Source: Lepiota brunneoincarnata (taxonomy: Eukaryota > Basidiomycota > Agaricomycetes > Agaricales > Agaricaceae). Taken from it: DNA of 64,000 nt. Below are positions 24,101-35,853 of the stretch, piece by piece. Location: positions 930,001-994,000 of the forward strand of contig JAEBUN010000012.1 of NCBI GenBank assembly GCA_023014365.1, read 5' to 3'. Within the stretch, counting starts at the first letter, position 1. Every line of letters begins with the position of its first letter. The translations under genes were made by a program, and so were the position numbers. The notes beneath the pieces were generated by a model. It was not told the DNA's origin. It did no database searches and was given only the letters and a program-made list of their open reading frames with translations.

Positions 24101-24727
24101 AACCATAAACTCGAGGACATCAGTGTTGGTAGTGTTGAACAGTTTCAAGGTCAGGTGAGTACACTTTTCATTTTGAATTAAGACATTTTCAGACTCTGAG
24201 TCTATAGGAACGGCGGGTCATTATCATCTCCACTGTGAGGAGTAATCAGGACTATGTGGTCTCCGATATCCGTAGGTCCCTGGGCTTTGTTGCCGATCAG
24301 CGTCGCTTCAACGGTATGCTGCCATGGTCCCTGTTTCATTTGGCTTGCACTCCTAATTGAAAATTTCTCAGTTGCGATCACCCGAGCTCAGGCAATGCTC
24401 ATAGTGATTGGTAACCCAATCTTGCTTTCCATCGATCCACTCTGGCGTGGCTTTATGAATTACGTATACCTCCGCGGCGGATGGAGAGGCAAGAAGATCG
24501 ACTGGGACCCAGCCGTACCTGTAGATGCTGATGCACAATACGATGCAGAGAGAAGAACGCAAGTGAGGAAGGATAGTGAGGAGATGGTAACACGGCTGAA
24601 GGCGATGATCGCTATGAAGTACGAGAATGAAGACTTGGATGTGGACTCGTTGGATGTGGAATCTGAAGATGGAGAGGGCGGGGTTGCTGGGGCTGTTGAA
24701 AGGCCAATTATTCGGGAATATGAGTGA
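21102..24727 (+). CDS. SF1 RNA helicase, MOV10/SDE3-like, with N-terminal CCCH zinc finger
   Basis: Upf1-like superfamily 1 helicase. Walker A GPPGTGKTVT is rebuilt across the intron near 22990-23045; the Walker B box is FIDEAGQ (about 23397-23417); later motifs are AGDHQQLGP, NFRSHPSI, TPYYAQ, EQFQGQE and ADQRRFNVAITRA. The N-terminus has a CCCH finger (C-x7-C-x5-C-x3-H, 21120-21180) followed by a CQTC...H..H finger (21552-21605). About ten introns all resolve with GT-AG ends; one uses GTTTGT after ATCAC at 23633. MOV10/SDE3/Armitage proteins act in small-RNA silencing and control of retroelements, and fungal relatives in silencing of unpaired DNA; whether this one does is inference, though its location beside a retroelement nest makes it worth noting. 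The tail is acidic. Looks intact. Confidence 0.85.
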
Positions 24728-25238
24728 ATGTACCTGGATGCGGGAGCACGCTGACAGTGCCGTGGTGATATGAAAATGATATATTGTCCCTTCCATCTGT
24801 ACACATATGGAGTATTTCCCCGTACTATATGCCTATACTCATCTATTTTACGTTCTAGAGTGAATGAGATTAAACAGCAGAAGCACCGATACGACGACAC
24901 CCATGCAATAATCGTGCTTTGGGACCTGGCTGAATAGGATTCATCAACTCAGTACATTACGAGGTATTGTTGCAACTTGTGAAGGTAGTGGACTGTCGCT
25001 GGACCCACCAGGCACCGCAACGATTGACGGCAGACGTCACACAACTACAGAGCTCCACGCAATGGTATGTAGGGGTTAGAATCAAGATCATGGTTACCCT
25101 CGATTCCGGGGATCTAATATCTACAGCTTATACCCCTTCCCACTGGAAGGCTTCGCATCCAGGCCGTACCTTGTCTGCTTCAGTGTGACGAGCTGCGGCA
25201 ATATACATTCATACGCATGTGCAGCCCACTAAAGGTTT
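24728..25238. other. Intergenic region between convergent genes
   Basis: This holds the 3' ends of the helicase gene (plus strand) and the carboxyltransferase gene (minus strand). No further gene or repeat is seen. Confidence 0.6.
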
Positions 25239-27347
25239 TCATTTAGTCAGGGGCGATTCCTGTTTGCTTTCAACAGAAGGAGAAGAATGACGAACTTCAC
25301 AAGCCAACATCCTCGTGTCCCTCGGGTCGATTATCTCTTCCACACCAAATTTATGCGCCGTTTTCAGCGGATTCCGCACATTCTCGAACTTGTCCATGAG
25401 CTCGTTCATAAGTTTTTGCCGGTCTTCTGGGTTATCGATGGAGTCGAGTTGGCGCTTGTATGCAGCTTCAATGCCACCTTCCAGCGGAAGACTACCCCAA
25501 TCTCCAGAAGGCCTGGTAATGAGATCAACATATTGGACAAGTAAATTGAACACGGAGAGGTGTGATTCCTACCACGCAACACGTTTGCTATAACCATCAT
25601 CTGGGTCTGCAAAAGCAGATCCAGCAACTCCGAATGCGCGCCGAAGGATGATGGTGAAGATGGGTACAGCAGCGTGGTAGATGGCTGCCAATGCTGCTAC
25701 CCCGTGTCGTATTGTAGCCATTTTTTCTGCGACGGAACCTGAAGGTGATCAGCGAGGGGTTCACTCCCTTCTGGTAAAATCAAGGGCACAAACCGACTGC
25801 GAAGCCTGGTTGATCGACAAGATTCAAAATCGGTAGGCTGTCGACTGTATGAGGAACCGTAGAAGTTATGGTGAGGTAACATGGCCTACCCAAAGTGGTC
25901 GCAGACGTTGAGGAAGCGGGTGGCCTTTTGGCTTCCAAAAGCATCAATAGCACCTGCATAGATACACTTGTTAGGAATCCTGGCCGAGTTTATTGAAGAA
26001 CACTGACCTCCGTTGACTGTACAGTCACTCGAGATGACACCCGCAGGGCGCCCGTCTAGCCTTGCAAACCCTGTGACAATAGTCCTTCCCCAAGTTGCGC
26101 CAATCTCAAAAAAGCTTGAGCTGTTTGATCCACCACCCCTGTCCACAACGAGTCGAATCAATCTTCGGATATCATAGGACCGCGCCCTACGTCTCGGAAT
26201 GATCCTTATAAGTTCTTCCTCCCTTCTTTCCTTTGTATCACCCGTAGCTGCACTTGGCAAGATCGGCGGCAATGCAAAGATCGACGACGGGAGGTATGAA
26301 AGGAAAATTTGGATCTGATTGAACGCGTCCATTTCTGACCTAGCAACGTTGTCAACTGAGCCGTTCGTGGCGTGAATTTCCCAGCCACCCAGAGCTTCTT
26401 TCGAAAGATCTTCAAATGTTGCTTGGCGGACCACGGGTGGACCTGCGGCAAAAAGCTGGCCGAGACCTTTAACCATGACACTGAAGTGTCCGAGGGAGGC
26501 TTTAGCTGCCGCGAGACCTACGACGGGACCTAGGAGAGCAGAGACAACAGGAACAACGGCCATAGCGTCCAGGCTCTGTCCGAGGCCTGCGAGTGCTGGG
26601 ATGTATGTCGCACCTTGACTAAGGTCTGTATGGGAAAGGCGTTAGGCAGGAAGTTGTCTGGGGGGTTGGGGCGAACATACATGTTGCGACGCTTCCCCCA
26701 CCGCTGGAACCATCGAGTAGCCGTACCTTGAACGAGTTGGAGTAGTTTTGAATTCGGTTCTGATGGACAGCGTACCAGTGGTATCCGAGCCCGCCTTGCT
26801 AGGGTCTATGGTGAGATGTTCAGCTACGTGGGTCGGTTCGTGTGCCACAGGAAGTGCTCTCACCTCTCCATAAGGAGCTTTATTATGAATCCCTCCATCA
26901 GCATGTCCTCCGCGCACACTAAAGTCATCGGCAGTGACGAAAACCTTGCGCGTTGAGATCTTTCCCCACCCCATGACACAGTTCCTACAGAACGTGAGCT
27001 TAGCCTTTGGTAAATAACCGTCGAGGCTTACGCGGGTATAAAACCGTTCATATCACCATTCTCCGTAGCTTTTCCAGTAATCGAGCCAACTTCTTCAAAA
27101 GAACCTTCATCCAAGAGCGCAGCGATACGTTCCCGCACCCAAAGCTTGTTATTAGACTTTTGTCGGATATAACCAGGGTCCAAAGGGTTCGCAGTGCGAA
27201 TGTGGGTCTGAATAGCGCGTAGCTGGGCAACCGGATACTAAAGGTGACTCCAATAAGGAGAATATGAAACTAAGGAGATACAAAGACGCGCCTCCCAGCT
27301 TGTCCCATCGTCGGGGTTGGATGCCTCCTGGGGTTTATGCGATTCAT
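25239..27347 (-). CDS. Biotin-dependent acyl-CoA carboxylase, carboxyltransferase (beta) subunit
   Basis: Spliced reading gives a carboxyltransferase with both crotonase-fold halves. N-terminal half: WVRERIAALLDEGSFEEVGS, KVFVTADDFSVRGGHADGG and VRLLDGSSGGGSVAT (acyl-CoA oxyanion region, restored by an intron ending at 26710). C-terminal half: TIVTGFARLDGRPAGVISSD, CDHFGLPILNLVDQPGF, TIRHGVAAL, RRAFGVAGSAF and WPSGDWGSLPLEGG. It resembles bacterial-type acyl-CoA/propionyl-CoA carboxyltransferases more than the methylcrotonyl type, whose YGTTLVTGFA...NNGVLF block is not seen. The start at 27347 is my best choice: a 20-codon exon with eight basic and no acidic residues, joined in frame over a 50-bp intron with a weak GTCTTT donor. 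An ATG at 27378 lies in another frame. Gene is head to head with the biotin carboxylase gene, its likely partner. Substrate unknown. Confidence 0.82.
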
Positions 27348-27574
27348 CCCGCGATTTTCCGTCGCCTTTGGGTGACATCTCTGTGCACAGAAATCAAGAG
27401 GGTACTATGTAACTTGAGATCGTTGAGGACCTGGAAGCATGTTGAACTTTGACAGCTTCGGCATCTAGAATAACCGGTCCCGTCACTCATGCACGAGTAA
27501 CTGCAACCGTGTATACTTACCTGTGCCGGATATCCAAACCGTCCGTCTTAAGAGTGGGGGCTCACAGGAGAAGG
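27348..27574. promoter_or_regulatory. Bidirectional promoter between the two carboxylase subunit genes
   Basis: Only 227 bp separate the two divergent start codons, so both genes must share regulatory sequence. No obvious TATA box is seen; the region is mixed in composition. Confidence 0.55.
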
Positions 27575-29949
27575 ATGACAACAGCGCCGAAGCTCTTGGT
27601 AGCAAATCGTGGCGAAAGTGAGTTTAGCGCTGGTTAATCCGTTACGACTATGCCTATTCACCAGCCTTGTTCTCTACCATCCCAAACGACCTCGGGCAGT
27701 TGCTATAAGGATTCTCCGTTCTGCGAGGGAACTTGGTTGGCGTACTGTGGCGCTTTACACGACTGAACCTCATGTTGATGCAAGCCATGCCACATACGCG
27801 GACGAAGCAGTCAAGTTGAGCGGTGTAGAGGACTATATGAGCGTCGATGTTGTCAAGAAAACTGCGATCCGGTACGTTTACCACTTGACACTTTGGAAAA
27901 CCTACCTCAACTCATCGGCCACAGTACAAGTTGTACCCATGTTCACCCAGGATATGGCTTTCTCAGCGAATCACCAGCACTAGCCACTGCGCTTGCCCAA
28001 CTTCACCCGCCAATCACTTTCATTGGTCCTTCCCCCTATGCACTTAGCCTCGCCGGGAACAAGATACTATCTCGCGATACAGCTTCATCTCTCGGTGCCC
28101 AAGTTGCCCCTGGCATCAGTGTCACATCTACCGATGAAGTACGCGCGTTCGCGGCACGCGACGGCGTTGGATATCCGGTCATGATCAAAGCGCTGGACGG
28201 GGGAGGTGGGCGAGGTATTAGGGTTGTTGAAAGTGCAGCAGGCGTCGAAGAGGCGTTCAAAAGGTGAGTCTGTACTCTTTCCTTTACCAAACCTGCCTTG
28301 AAGCTTCAGAAGGTGCATAGGAGAGAGCCCCTCCGGACGGGTCTTCGCTGAAAAGGCTTTAGTTGGTCCTGGTTGGAAACATATCGAGGTACAAATTATT
28401 GGTGATGGAACCGGCATAGTGAACCATTTATGGGAACGCGAATGTAGCGTTCAGCGACGGTATGTAGTGTTACTGTTTTGCATACTTGGACTCAAGAAGT
28501 TGTCATGTAGGTTCCAGAAGATGGTCGAGGTATGCAGCCACGAGCGTCGCGCCTTCACAGTGACGATTATATGTCCCCTAGGTGGCTCCATCACGTCTTC
28601 AGCGTTCTGCCATCCAGCCCCTTCTTGATGTTTCCCTGAGGGTGGCCGAACACTTAAAGTACAAAGGTCTAGGCACCTTTGAATACTTAGTGAACGTGCA
28701 AACCCACCAATGGGTCTTTCTTGAGATCAATCCTCGCGTACAGGTCGAACACACCGTTACTGGTACGACTGCTTTTCCCTTCCGACCACCTTGTTCTGAT
28801 ATGTCAACAGAGGAGATTATGGGTATCGACCTTGTGCGAACACAACTCCTTTTATTCGACCCGTCACCCCCAGGCAACTTCCTTTCAGCGCAAGCCCTTG
28901 ACAAGCCTCCATCAATGCCGACATCCACCGCGATTCAACTGCGTGTCACAGCCGAGAACCCATACAACAACTTCTTCCTCACATCAGGGACCATTCAGGG
29001 TTCCGAAGTTCAGTGGCCAGCTGGCCGTGGTATCCGTGTTGATACATGGCTTTCTTCCTCTTCGGGCACAGAAGTGGATGAATGGGTCACTGGCACAGAT
29101 TTTGACTCACTCCTGGCAAAAATTATTGTCTCTGGTGGCTCGTTTGAGGAGGCTACGCAAAAGGCCCGCCGCGCGCTAACTGAATTCAGACTGGCGAAGG
29201 ACAGCAGGGTAAAGACCAACATCCATGTTTTGGCCGGCGTTCTTGAACACGGAGACTGGAGAGAGGGGTCGACCGATACTTTGTGGTTAGAGAGGAATCT
29301 CACAGAAATCCTGGACCTTGGGAAGACGGTTCAAAGAAATAATAGAACAGCTGTTAAAGGTCTGGATGAAATTTTCGAACGAGATAGACATGAAGCCCCC
29401 AACTCAGCCATATCTCGACCTCCTGAAAGCGGAAACACACTCCTGCGACCGGGATCACTCTTCCGCCTCGTCTTATCGACCTCTTCACCTCCAGCACCTT
29501 CACAGGAGCTAAAAGAACATTCTTTTACGCTCACCTCAATTGCACACAACACCTTTCCTGAAAAATTATCTGGTGTCCTTCAAAGCGCCTCATGTCCTTC
29601 ACCTCTCGCATTCTCACTTACGCAATCTTCTTCCATATCGACCGGAAGTAGAGGAGGATTTGAGCTCGCAGATCCGAGTGATCCGTCGCATGTCGCAGCA
29701 CTGTTGACCGGGAAAATTGGCGACGTACATTCCGCTTTCAAATCCACCCCAGCAGAAGATGGAGAAGAGAGAAGAGTGAAGAAGGGAGAGACATTATTAG
29801 TGATGAGTGCAATGAAGATGGAGAGTGCTGTTGTGGCACCTCATGATGGGGTCATAGAGCGGGTCGGCAAAGGGGTGATGGTGGGCGTCATTCTTGGAGA
29901 AGGGATGCTGGTTTGTGTGATTAGGCCATCCGGGGTAAGCAAGCTGTGA
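27575..29949 (+). CDS. Biotin-dependent acyl-CoA carboxylase, biotin carboxylase plus biotin-carrier (alpha) subunit
   Basis: Order of domains: biotin carboxylase N-domain (KLLVANRGEIAIRILRSARE across intron 1), THVHPGYGFLSE, ATP-grasp domain with the glycine loop KALDGGGGRGIRVV (about 28186-28220) and HIEVQIIGDG, the LEINPRVQVEHTVT catalytic block (about 28720-28760), C-domain to TDFDSLLAKIIV, a linker, and a C-terminal biotinyl domain with SAMKMES, whose lysine codon is 29815-29817. It carboxylates its own biotin with ATP and bicarbonate and hands it to the carboxyltransferase encoded next door. Five introns join in frame; one exon (FQKMVE) is tiny. It is shorter than methylcrotonyl- or propionyl-CoA carboxylase alpha chains and the linker is little conserved. 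Unlike its partner, the N-terminus (MTTAPK) has no clear mitochondrial leader, so location is unsettled. Confidence 0.85.
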
Positions 29950-30582
29950 ATGCTTTGGGGTGTGTTTGCACTTAGGATTTACTACCATTACCCCATATCG
30001 CATCGTACGAGCTGAACAATGATTTACGCCTTTTACCGCTCCCGGAAAAATCGGCATTCTAATGTTGGAACGCAAATACGTGGCAGGGTCGTGGACCCAC
30101 ACTCCCCTTGGACACGCATTCAACAGCCTCGCCCTTTATTAAATACGTGCCTTGACCTTATACTTCTTCCCTTTGTAGCGCCTTTATGGTTCCCCCATTA
30201 TCCCTTTAGACATGTAGATATATATTGCAGACAGTCCACGGACGCTCCCCTCAGTACTCGCGCGTAAACGAGTGACTGAGGTGAGCCCCGTCTATACCAT
30301 TCTATCATCCCAGTATTCACGTCATTACAGATTTACTGTTTCCTACATCTAACTCTGTAACCAGTAAGTGAAAGGACGTCGTCGGCGGGCGGCCTCGCCA
30401 AAGGGAAACGGCCGACGAATGAGCGTGACTCGAGATAGTATTCTAAGGTCAAGGGAGAATTGCCTATTTACATGAGCTCGCCACTATTTATACTACCTAC
30501 TTGATGAAGTAAGCCTGCTGGCTTACAATGAGCGATCGATCAATAGACGCCCCCCCAACTCTGTCATCATCCCTAGGACCCG
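29950..30582 (+). other. Intergenic region, 630 bp
   Basis: No coding or repeat signal that I can support. It includes the 3' end of the carboxylase gene and the former promoter of the NACHT pseudogene. Confidence 0.55.
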
Positions 30583-33500
30583 ATGCTCCTTGAGCTTTTC
30601 AACTCGGTAGTCAAGCGCTACAAGCATCTAGGTAGACGAAGATCCGAGTACTCTGCAGAACCTCTGCAAGAGAACTTCGATCACCCCGATCCGCACGTAG
30701 CTCAACATGGTAGGCTTCTGTGGTCGCCTATTCGTTCTTAGCGTCCGCCCAACAGTATTGAACTCTCCGCAGATCCGGACGGTTCTCTAAAAATGAATGT
30801 ACACCCGCCTGGTTTCTTTCCGGGCTCCCACAGCTTCATTATCAAGGACTCGGTGATGAATGAGACTACTAATTACATCGACCATGGAAAACCTGGTATG
30901 GCCTGCGAGATTGTACTCAGGCCGTCCGAGCTTACTATTGCTTTTCAGTGCTCTACCGACTATTGCCACACACCACCCCAGAAGCAGCAATGGACTCGCG
31001 TGCTCGGCATCCACCTCCCCGATGTCATCCTGGGTCTCGTCGACAGATCGGCGCCAAACTGGAGGCTTGGTTGACTGCTGAGCAACGTCAATGGAAGATG
31101 GTGTGGCTCCATGGACCTGCTGGTGTTGGAAAGTCAGCCGTGGCTCAAACATTTTCGGAATACTGCGACGAACAAAACCGACTCGGTGCTACTTTTTTCT
31201 TCTCTAGGCCGAACCATCGCAACAAACCTGACCGCGTTATCCCAACACTCGCATATCAACTGGCGATTCAGTGTCGCGAGTATAAAAATTTGCTTGCACA
31301 TCAACTCGTCAACAACCCTTCCATCTTGGACGCCACAATGCATGTACAGTTCCGGAAGCTCATCGTCGATCCCTTCTCCGAACTCCAGACCCGGGGTTCA
31401 TCCAGTATTCCGCACCCCTATGTCATAACTCTTGATGGCTTAGATGAATGTCAAGGGGAGGAACCTCAGTGCGAGATCGTCGAGCTGATCAACGAAGTGG
31501 TTCGTCGGAAGGACCTACCGCTTCTTTGGCTCATCTGCAGCCGGCCCGAGCCACATCTCAAGTACACTTTCTCAAGATCGGACTTCAGCATCAGTTGCGG
31601 CCGGGAAGAGTTGGTAGTAGATGACGAGGCACGTGAGGAGGTTAACCAATACCTGCGAGATGGCTTCAAAGATATCCAGGCCAAGTTTTGAGACTTGACA
31701 AGCGCGTCCTGGCCACCTGAGGAGAAGTTCGCTGCGATTTCGCACGCCGCTTCCGGCCTATTTATTGTGGCCTCCACAGTCCTCAAATATATCGGTGACT
31801 CTGGGTATGCAGACCCAACAGCTCGACTTGATGCTTTCCTGTCTTTCGTGAAGAGCTCGCACGCTGTTGGTGCGAAAAATCCTCTGGAAGCACTTGATCT
31901 CCTGTACAAAAAGCGCGACCTCTTGATCTTCCTGTACTTCTCGGGATGAAGATGATTTCTCGCACGCTGTTGGGCGATTATGAAAGGTCTGGGAGACCTT
32001 CCTTATTGAATGACAGGGCAATGTAACACATCAAAATTGTGCTGGAGAGAAAGAGACCCCAAACTCCCTACAAGATCACCCACTCAAGAAACACTTCCTT
32101 TGACTCCCCTGCTCATCCCCACACTATCTGGTGTACTATTAGGTATCAATTGGGTCTTAGTAAATACATTGCTGCAAAGAAACTATTTCTTAAGCCCTCC
32201 CATGTCAAAGCCAGGATGGTATGGGCAAGGGAACATTGGAGGTGGATAGAGGAGGACTGGAAACATGTAGTCTAGACAGATGAGGCTTCTGTGGAGATTG
32301 GATTAGGTTCAAAGATGGTTTGGGTATGGAGGAGACCTGGTGAGAGGTACACAGAAAGGTGTTTAACCCCTACTTTCAAGTCTGGAAGACAGAGTCTTAT
32401 AATATGGGGGTATATGGCACACAGAAAACTCATTCCACTGGTTTATATACCCAAGGATACAAGGACTGATGCAGATTATGTTAGCCTAGTCCTTAGTGGA
32501 CCATTGTAGGATTTTTTTGGGAATTTATTGGAGGAGAGGGGGTAGGTAGCAGTGATGGAAGATAGAGCTCTAATTTACCATGCAAAGGTCACCCAACAAT
32601 TCTGCAATTCTCATCTCCCCAATCAACTTCCACATCCAGTTCAGTCACCAGATGTTGGTCCATTGAATATGTATGGAAATACATCAAAGTCAGAATAAAT
32701 GACTGACCAGAAATCCCCAAAAACCTTGACAAACTTTGGGAGGCAATTCAGGAGGATTGGACAATGATTGATTTAAATTATATTAATGACCTGGTCAAGA
32801 GCATGCCCAATCATGCTCAAGCAGTCTATGAGGCCAAGGGCCACCATTCAAAATATTATCATAATTTTAGATGCAGTTGTGGTAGTGTAGTGAATATTTT
32901 TAATGATTAATGCATTGTTTGTCTTTGTTGTTTTCGCAAAACTTTTGTTACCCTACTGTACACCCGGATCATTTCTGATGTACCACGTGATGTCATTCCA
33001 ACAACCAGACGGATACTTTCTCATCAAGTCTACATGCAAGGCCATTCCCCGATGCCAGCACAAGTGCTCTGCAACTTTTTACGTCTCGATCAAGCCACTT
33101 TTTACAGAGCGTTGCGAAAATTGCACTCGGTGCTCGATATACTATCGCCTGAGGCGGCTGCCACTGCGCCCTTGCGCTTTTTCCACACATCGTTTAAAGA
33201 CTATCTTTGTGACCCAATTCGTTCTGGCGAATTCGCTCTGGAGGAGAGGGAAGCGTTGGCTGATATTGCAGAATGCTGCTTATATTGGCACGAAATTGAT
33301 TCCAACACTTATCACACTAATGATGGTGAGTGCGAGCCATTGGTCTGCCATGACAGTTTTGCCTGAAGGACTAGTTTAAGAAACACCAGATAACGAATGG
33401 CGCAGTCACGATCACCCAGTTTTGCCGGGTCTGAAATGGGCTACAGGCAGCAATGTTAAGCGAAACTCTTGGGATATAGCCCACTATACTGAGCGCTATT

Positions 33501-34045
33501 GCTGGAAGGCCTGCAGGCAAGCATCAGATGGGAGGGTTCAAGCTCTTCTCGCTCAAATCCACCAATTCGATTTCAGGCACATCGAGTATAACGACGCCCT
33601 TCTCGATTTTGTAGATTGGCTGTATCGTCAGGTGAGTTCTAGGGGAATGCCGCATATCTATCTGTGTTCACTCGGTACCGTCCCCGGAAGCAGGTTTCGG
33701 ATAATTCCCATGACAGTATCATCCGCACAGAGCTATCCAATGAAATAGATCGAGAGCTACTGGGCCGACTCAAACTCTTGATAGATCCGGAGCCCGTAGA
33801 GCCTACAACCTTTCCATTGGATCGGGTGAGTTTTTTTATTTCCCGCTCCAGAGTGGACGTTCTTTATGACTCGCCTTCAGGATGGAACTGGGTATTTTCT
33901 GATGGGCTATACCACGAAGGCCTCCATATTTTACCTCCGCAAAACCAGAATAGGGGGTGGCAGACGACTGCATCTATTAAACAATGACCACCTGCACTCT
34001 GAAGCATGGGTATCAGAATTTCACGAGCGGGTCATGGGGTTCTAG
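30583..34045 (+). pseudogene. NACHT-domain STAND NTPase (NWD-type), disrupted
   Basis: Exons 30583-30709, 30773-30895 and 30949 onward encode a basidiomycete-type NACHT protein: a short N-terminal region, the linker RCHPGSRRQIGAKLEAWL, the P-loop WLHGPAGVGKS (31104-31136), AGATFFF-like ATFFFSR, the Walker B stretch VITLDGLDECQGE (about 31424-31462) and the sensor LLWLICSRPEPH. A TGA at 31689-31691 interrupts the frame and the reading continues in frame afterwards to about 31908, where a Tc1-like element lies. The same gene resumes at about 32958 with DVPRDVIPTTRRI and winged-helix-like sequence (VLCNFL, HTSFKDYLCD), then exons to a stop at 34043-34045. No WD or ankyrin repeats follow. Such proteins are signalling ATPases linked to non-self recognition and regulated cell death in fungi; this copy should be inactive. 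Confidence 0.8.
31911..32957 (+). mobile_element. Tc1/mariner-like DNA transposon, decayed, inside the NACHT gene
   Basis: Inside the insertion the plus strand encodes Tc1-type blocks: VKARMVWAREHWRWIEEDWK, then TDEASVEIG with the first catalytic Asp, SLIIWGYMAHRKLIPLVYI, VMEDRALIYHA with the second, and QLPHPVQSPDVGPLN for the third region. Several stops and frameshifts break it. The right end is clear: reading inward on the minus strand it starts CAGTAGGGTAACAAAAGTTT next to a TA (32957-32959), typical for the superfamily. The left terminal repeat is missing, so the boundary at about 31911 is set by where NACHT homology ends at a matching CTGTAC. Confidence 0.7.
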
Positions 34046-35503
34046 GCGGACAGCTTGACCTCACCAAACCTCATATAACAAAGCCCGCCCTTTGCAACGG
34101 GGTGTCGAGGATTGCGGACCGTGACCGGGGGGGGGGGGGAGCAGAATGGGCTACCCGTAGCTGCAAGAGATGCCTTTTGAAGGGGGGCCACAGGCCAGAG
34201 TCGGGGCAGCAAGTTTGATTGTCAGCCGAGCCACTGACAAGTGAATACCGCACGCTCAGGGGATACGTGAACTCGAACCGCTCGAAATCGGGGTTCGGGC
34301 ATCCGTTACTAAAATGCTGGCGCATGATGCCGAGCAACTGGGAATAAAAATCGTGCTGCTGAAACGATCCACGCGACTACCAGAGCCCATAAGGCCCAAA
34401 CGTACCGCAAACCCGATTCGGGATCCTTCGCGCAGGCAATAGCACAAGCATTTAAACCATACTCTGCCAAAACTAACTCTCTCGACCTGCAAATCAACGT
34501 TCTTTTCCTCCCGTATACGTTGGTCCACTTCACTGGGGGCCCTAGATCTATCCGCCGTCACTGTACCGATTATGCTTCATGTACTTGTTGGACCGTAAAT
34601 GACAGATCCGAAGCTGAGAACACTCTGCCCAATGTTTTTAGGGACCCCTACGGTGACGTTGTGATGCGCGTAGACCGGAACTCTGATGAACGGCCTCACT
34701 GAGTCAATCTGGTAACTCTCTAACTCATCGTTCACAGCCGGTGACCTGGTTATCCCACAACAGGGCCACTATGGTCTGAGGGCCATGGCAGCTGCTCCAC
34801 TTCTTTAAAATTCTGCCGCCACAAAACATTTTGGTCCTAAGATCCCCAGAAATATTCTATTGAACCCACTACCAAGCACGATCCGGTTGTGGACGAACGG
34901 TGGTAGGATAAAAATATATTAGGTTTAATTTGGGCACTGCCAAAATCTGCCAGCGAACCAATTCTAGCTGGTCAAATATTCTCTGGCCCGGGCCAGGCTT
35001 TCGAACCACGATACCATGAGCCATATTGCGCAATAATCCTTGTCTTCACTTCTTGAAAGTGGTACTAGGTAGGAGGAGCCCGTTCATAATGAGCGCCCAG
35101 ATACTATGCCGTGATAATACAATACATTTGGGACTACCAAGGAAGGACGGACACACATGGTGGGATACCGGCGCATTTCTTTCCCCGCTCAAAGTAACTG
35201 ATGGACATTGTCGACTGATCGGATCAGCCATCTCGAAAATCCCGCCCTGACTGGTATTCAAACCCGCAGTTTTCTACATATTGATTCCCAAAGGAGACTC
35301 AATACAAGCCCAGAGACTTCGCCGCCCGCCATCTGAAAGGATACGAGATGCTAATAATACGTTTCTGTCCCTGTAAAAAAATTCACCTGACCACACTGTC
35401 CTGGTCAACTCGGGTTTGAGGTGCAAGACACTGTTTGACACTACTTCTCACAAGAAATGTTTAAAAGGCAGGGATGAACCCTACCCAGGATACCACAAGC
35501 GAG
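34046..35503 (+). other. Intergenic region, 1.5 kb
   Basis: Contains an 11-12-base G run near 34128-34139 and no coding sequence that I can support. The right end (35400-35503) is the promoter of the small secreted protein gene, with TTTAAAAGG at about 35460-35468. Confidence 0.5.
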
Positions 35504-35596
35504 ATGAACTTCCTCAATGTCGCTGCTTTCTTTATTCTCTGCACTATCTCTCACCAAGCAAAGGGAGCTGCCCTTGCTATGCCCGAAGCAAAAGAG

Positions 35597-35846
35597 TGTA
35601 GAATAACTAAGTCTAACATAGGCATAAGTATCATAGTGGGAAAAACATGAGAAGACTCTACTCACCTCAGTAGCTCGTAACGCGAGTACTGAGGTGTCTA
35701 ACGGCAGGCTGGTAGGTATATACACTACCGACGAATATCCATAAACGGGCGGAAACATGCCCAGTGTCGACAAACAATGTACAAACAAAAGAATCCCTAA
35801 ACGGGATATGTCGTGGAAAGCTCGACATGAGCTTGCTAGCTCAACA
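35597..35846 (-). repeat. Copia-1 3' LTR with intron-like segment 35613-35665
   Basis: Starts (minus-strand sense) TGTTGAGCTAGC and ends GTTATTCTACA. A TATA-like GTATATACC is followed about 33 nt later by a hairpin (CCTCAGTA ... TACTGAGG, plus-strand 35665-35694) and then GTGAGTAGAG. The segment GTGAGTA...ATGTTAG (53 bp) has intron-like ends. The outer end here is at the first TCTACA, with the TSD directly outside. Confidence 0.88.
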
Positions 35847-35853
35847 CTCCCCC

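Noticed and set aside
26690..26820. Apparent frameshift in the carboxyltransferase gene
   Set aside because: A 47-bp or so intron starting GTACGC and ending TTCAAG restores the IPLVRLLDGSSGGG motif.
34128..34139. Long G run
   Set aside because: A simple homopolymer with no flanking structure; its length may be a sequencing matter.
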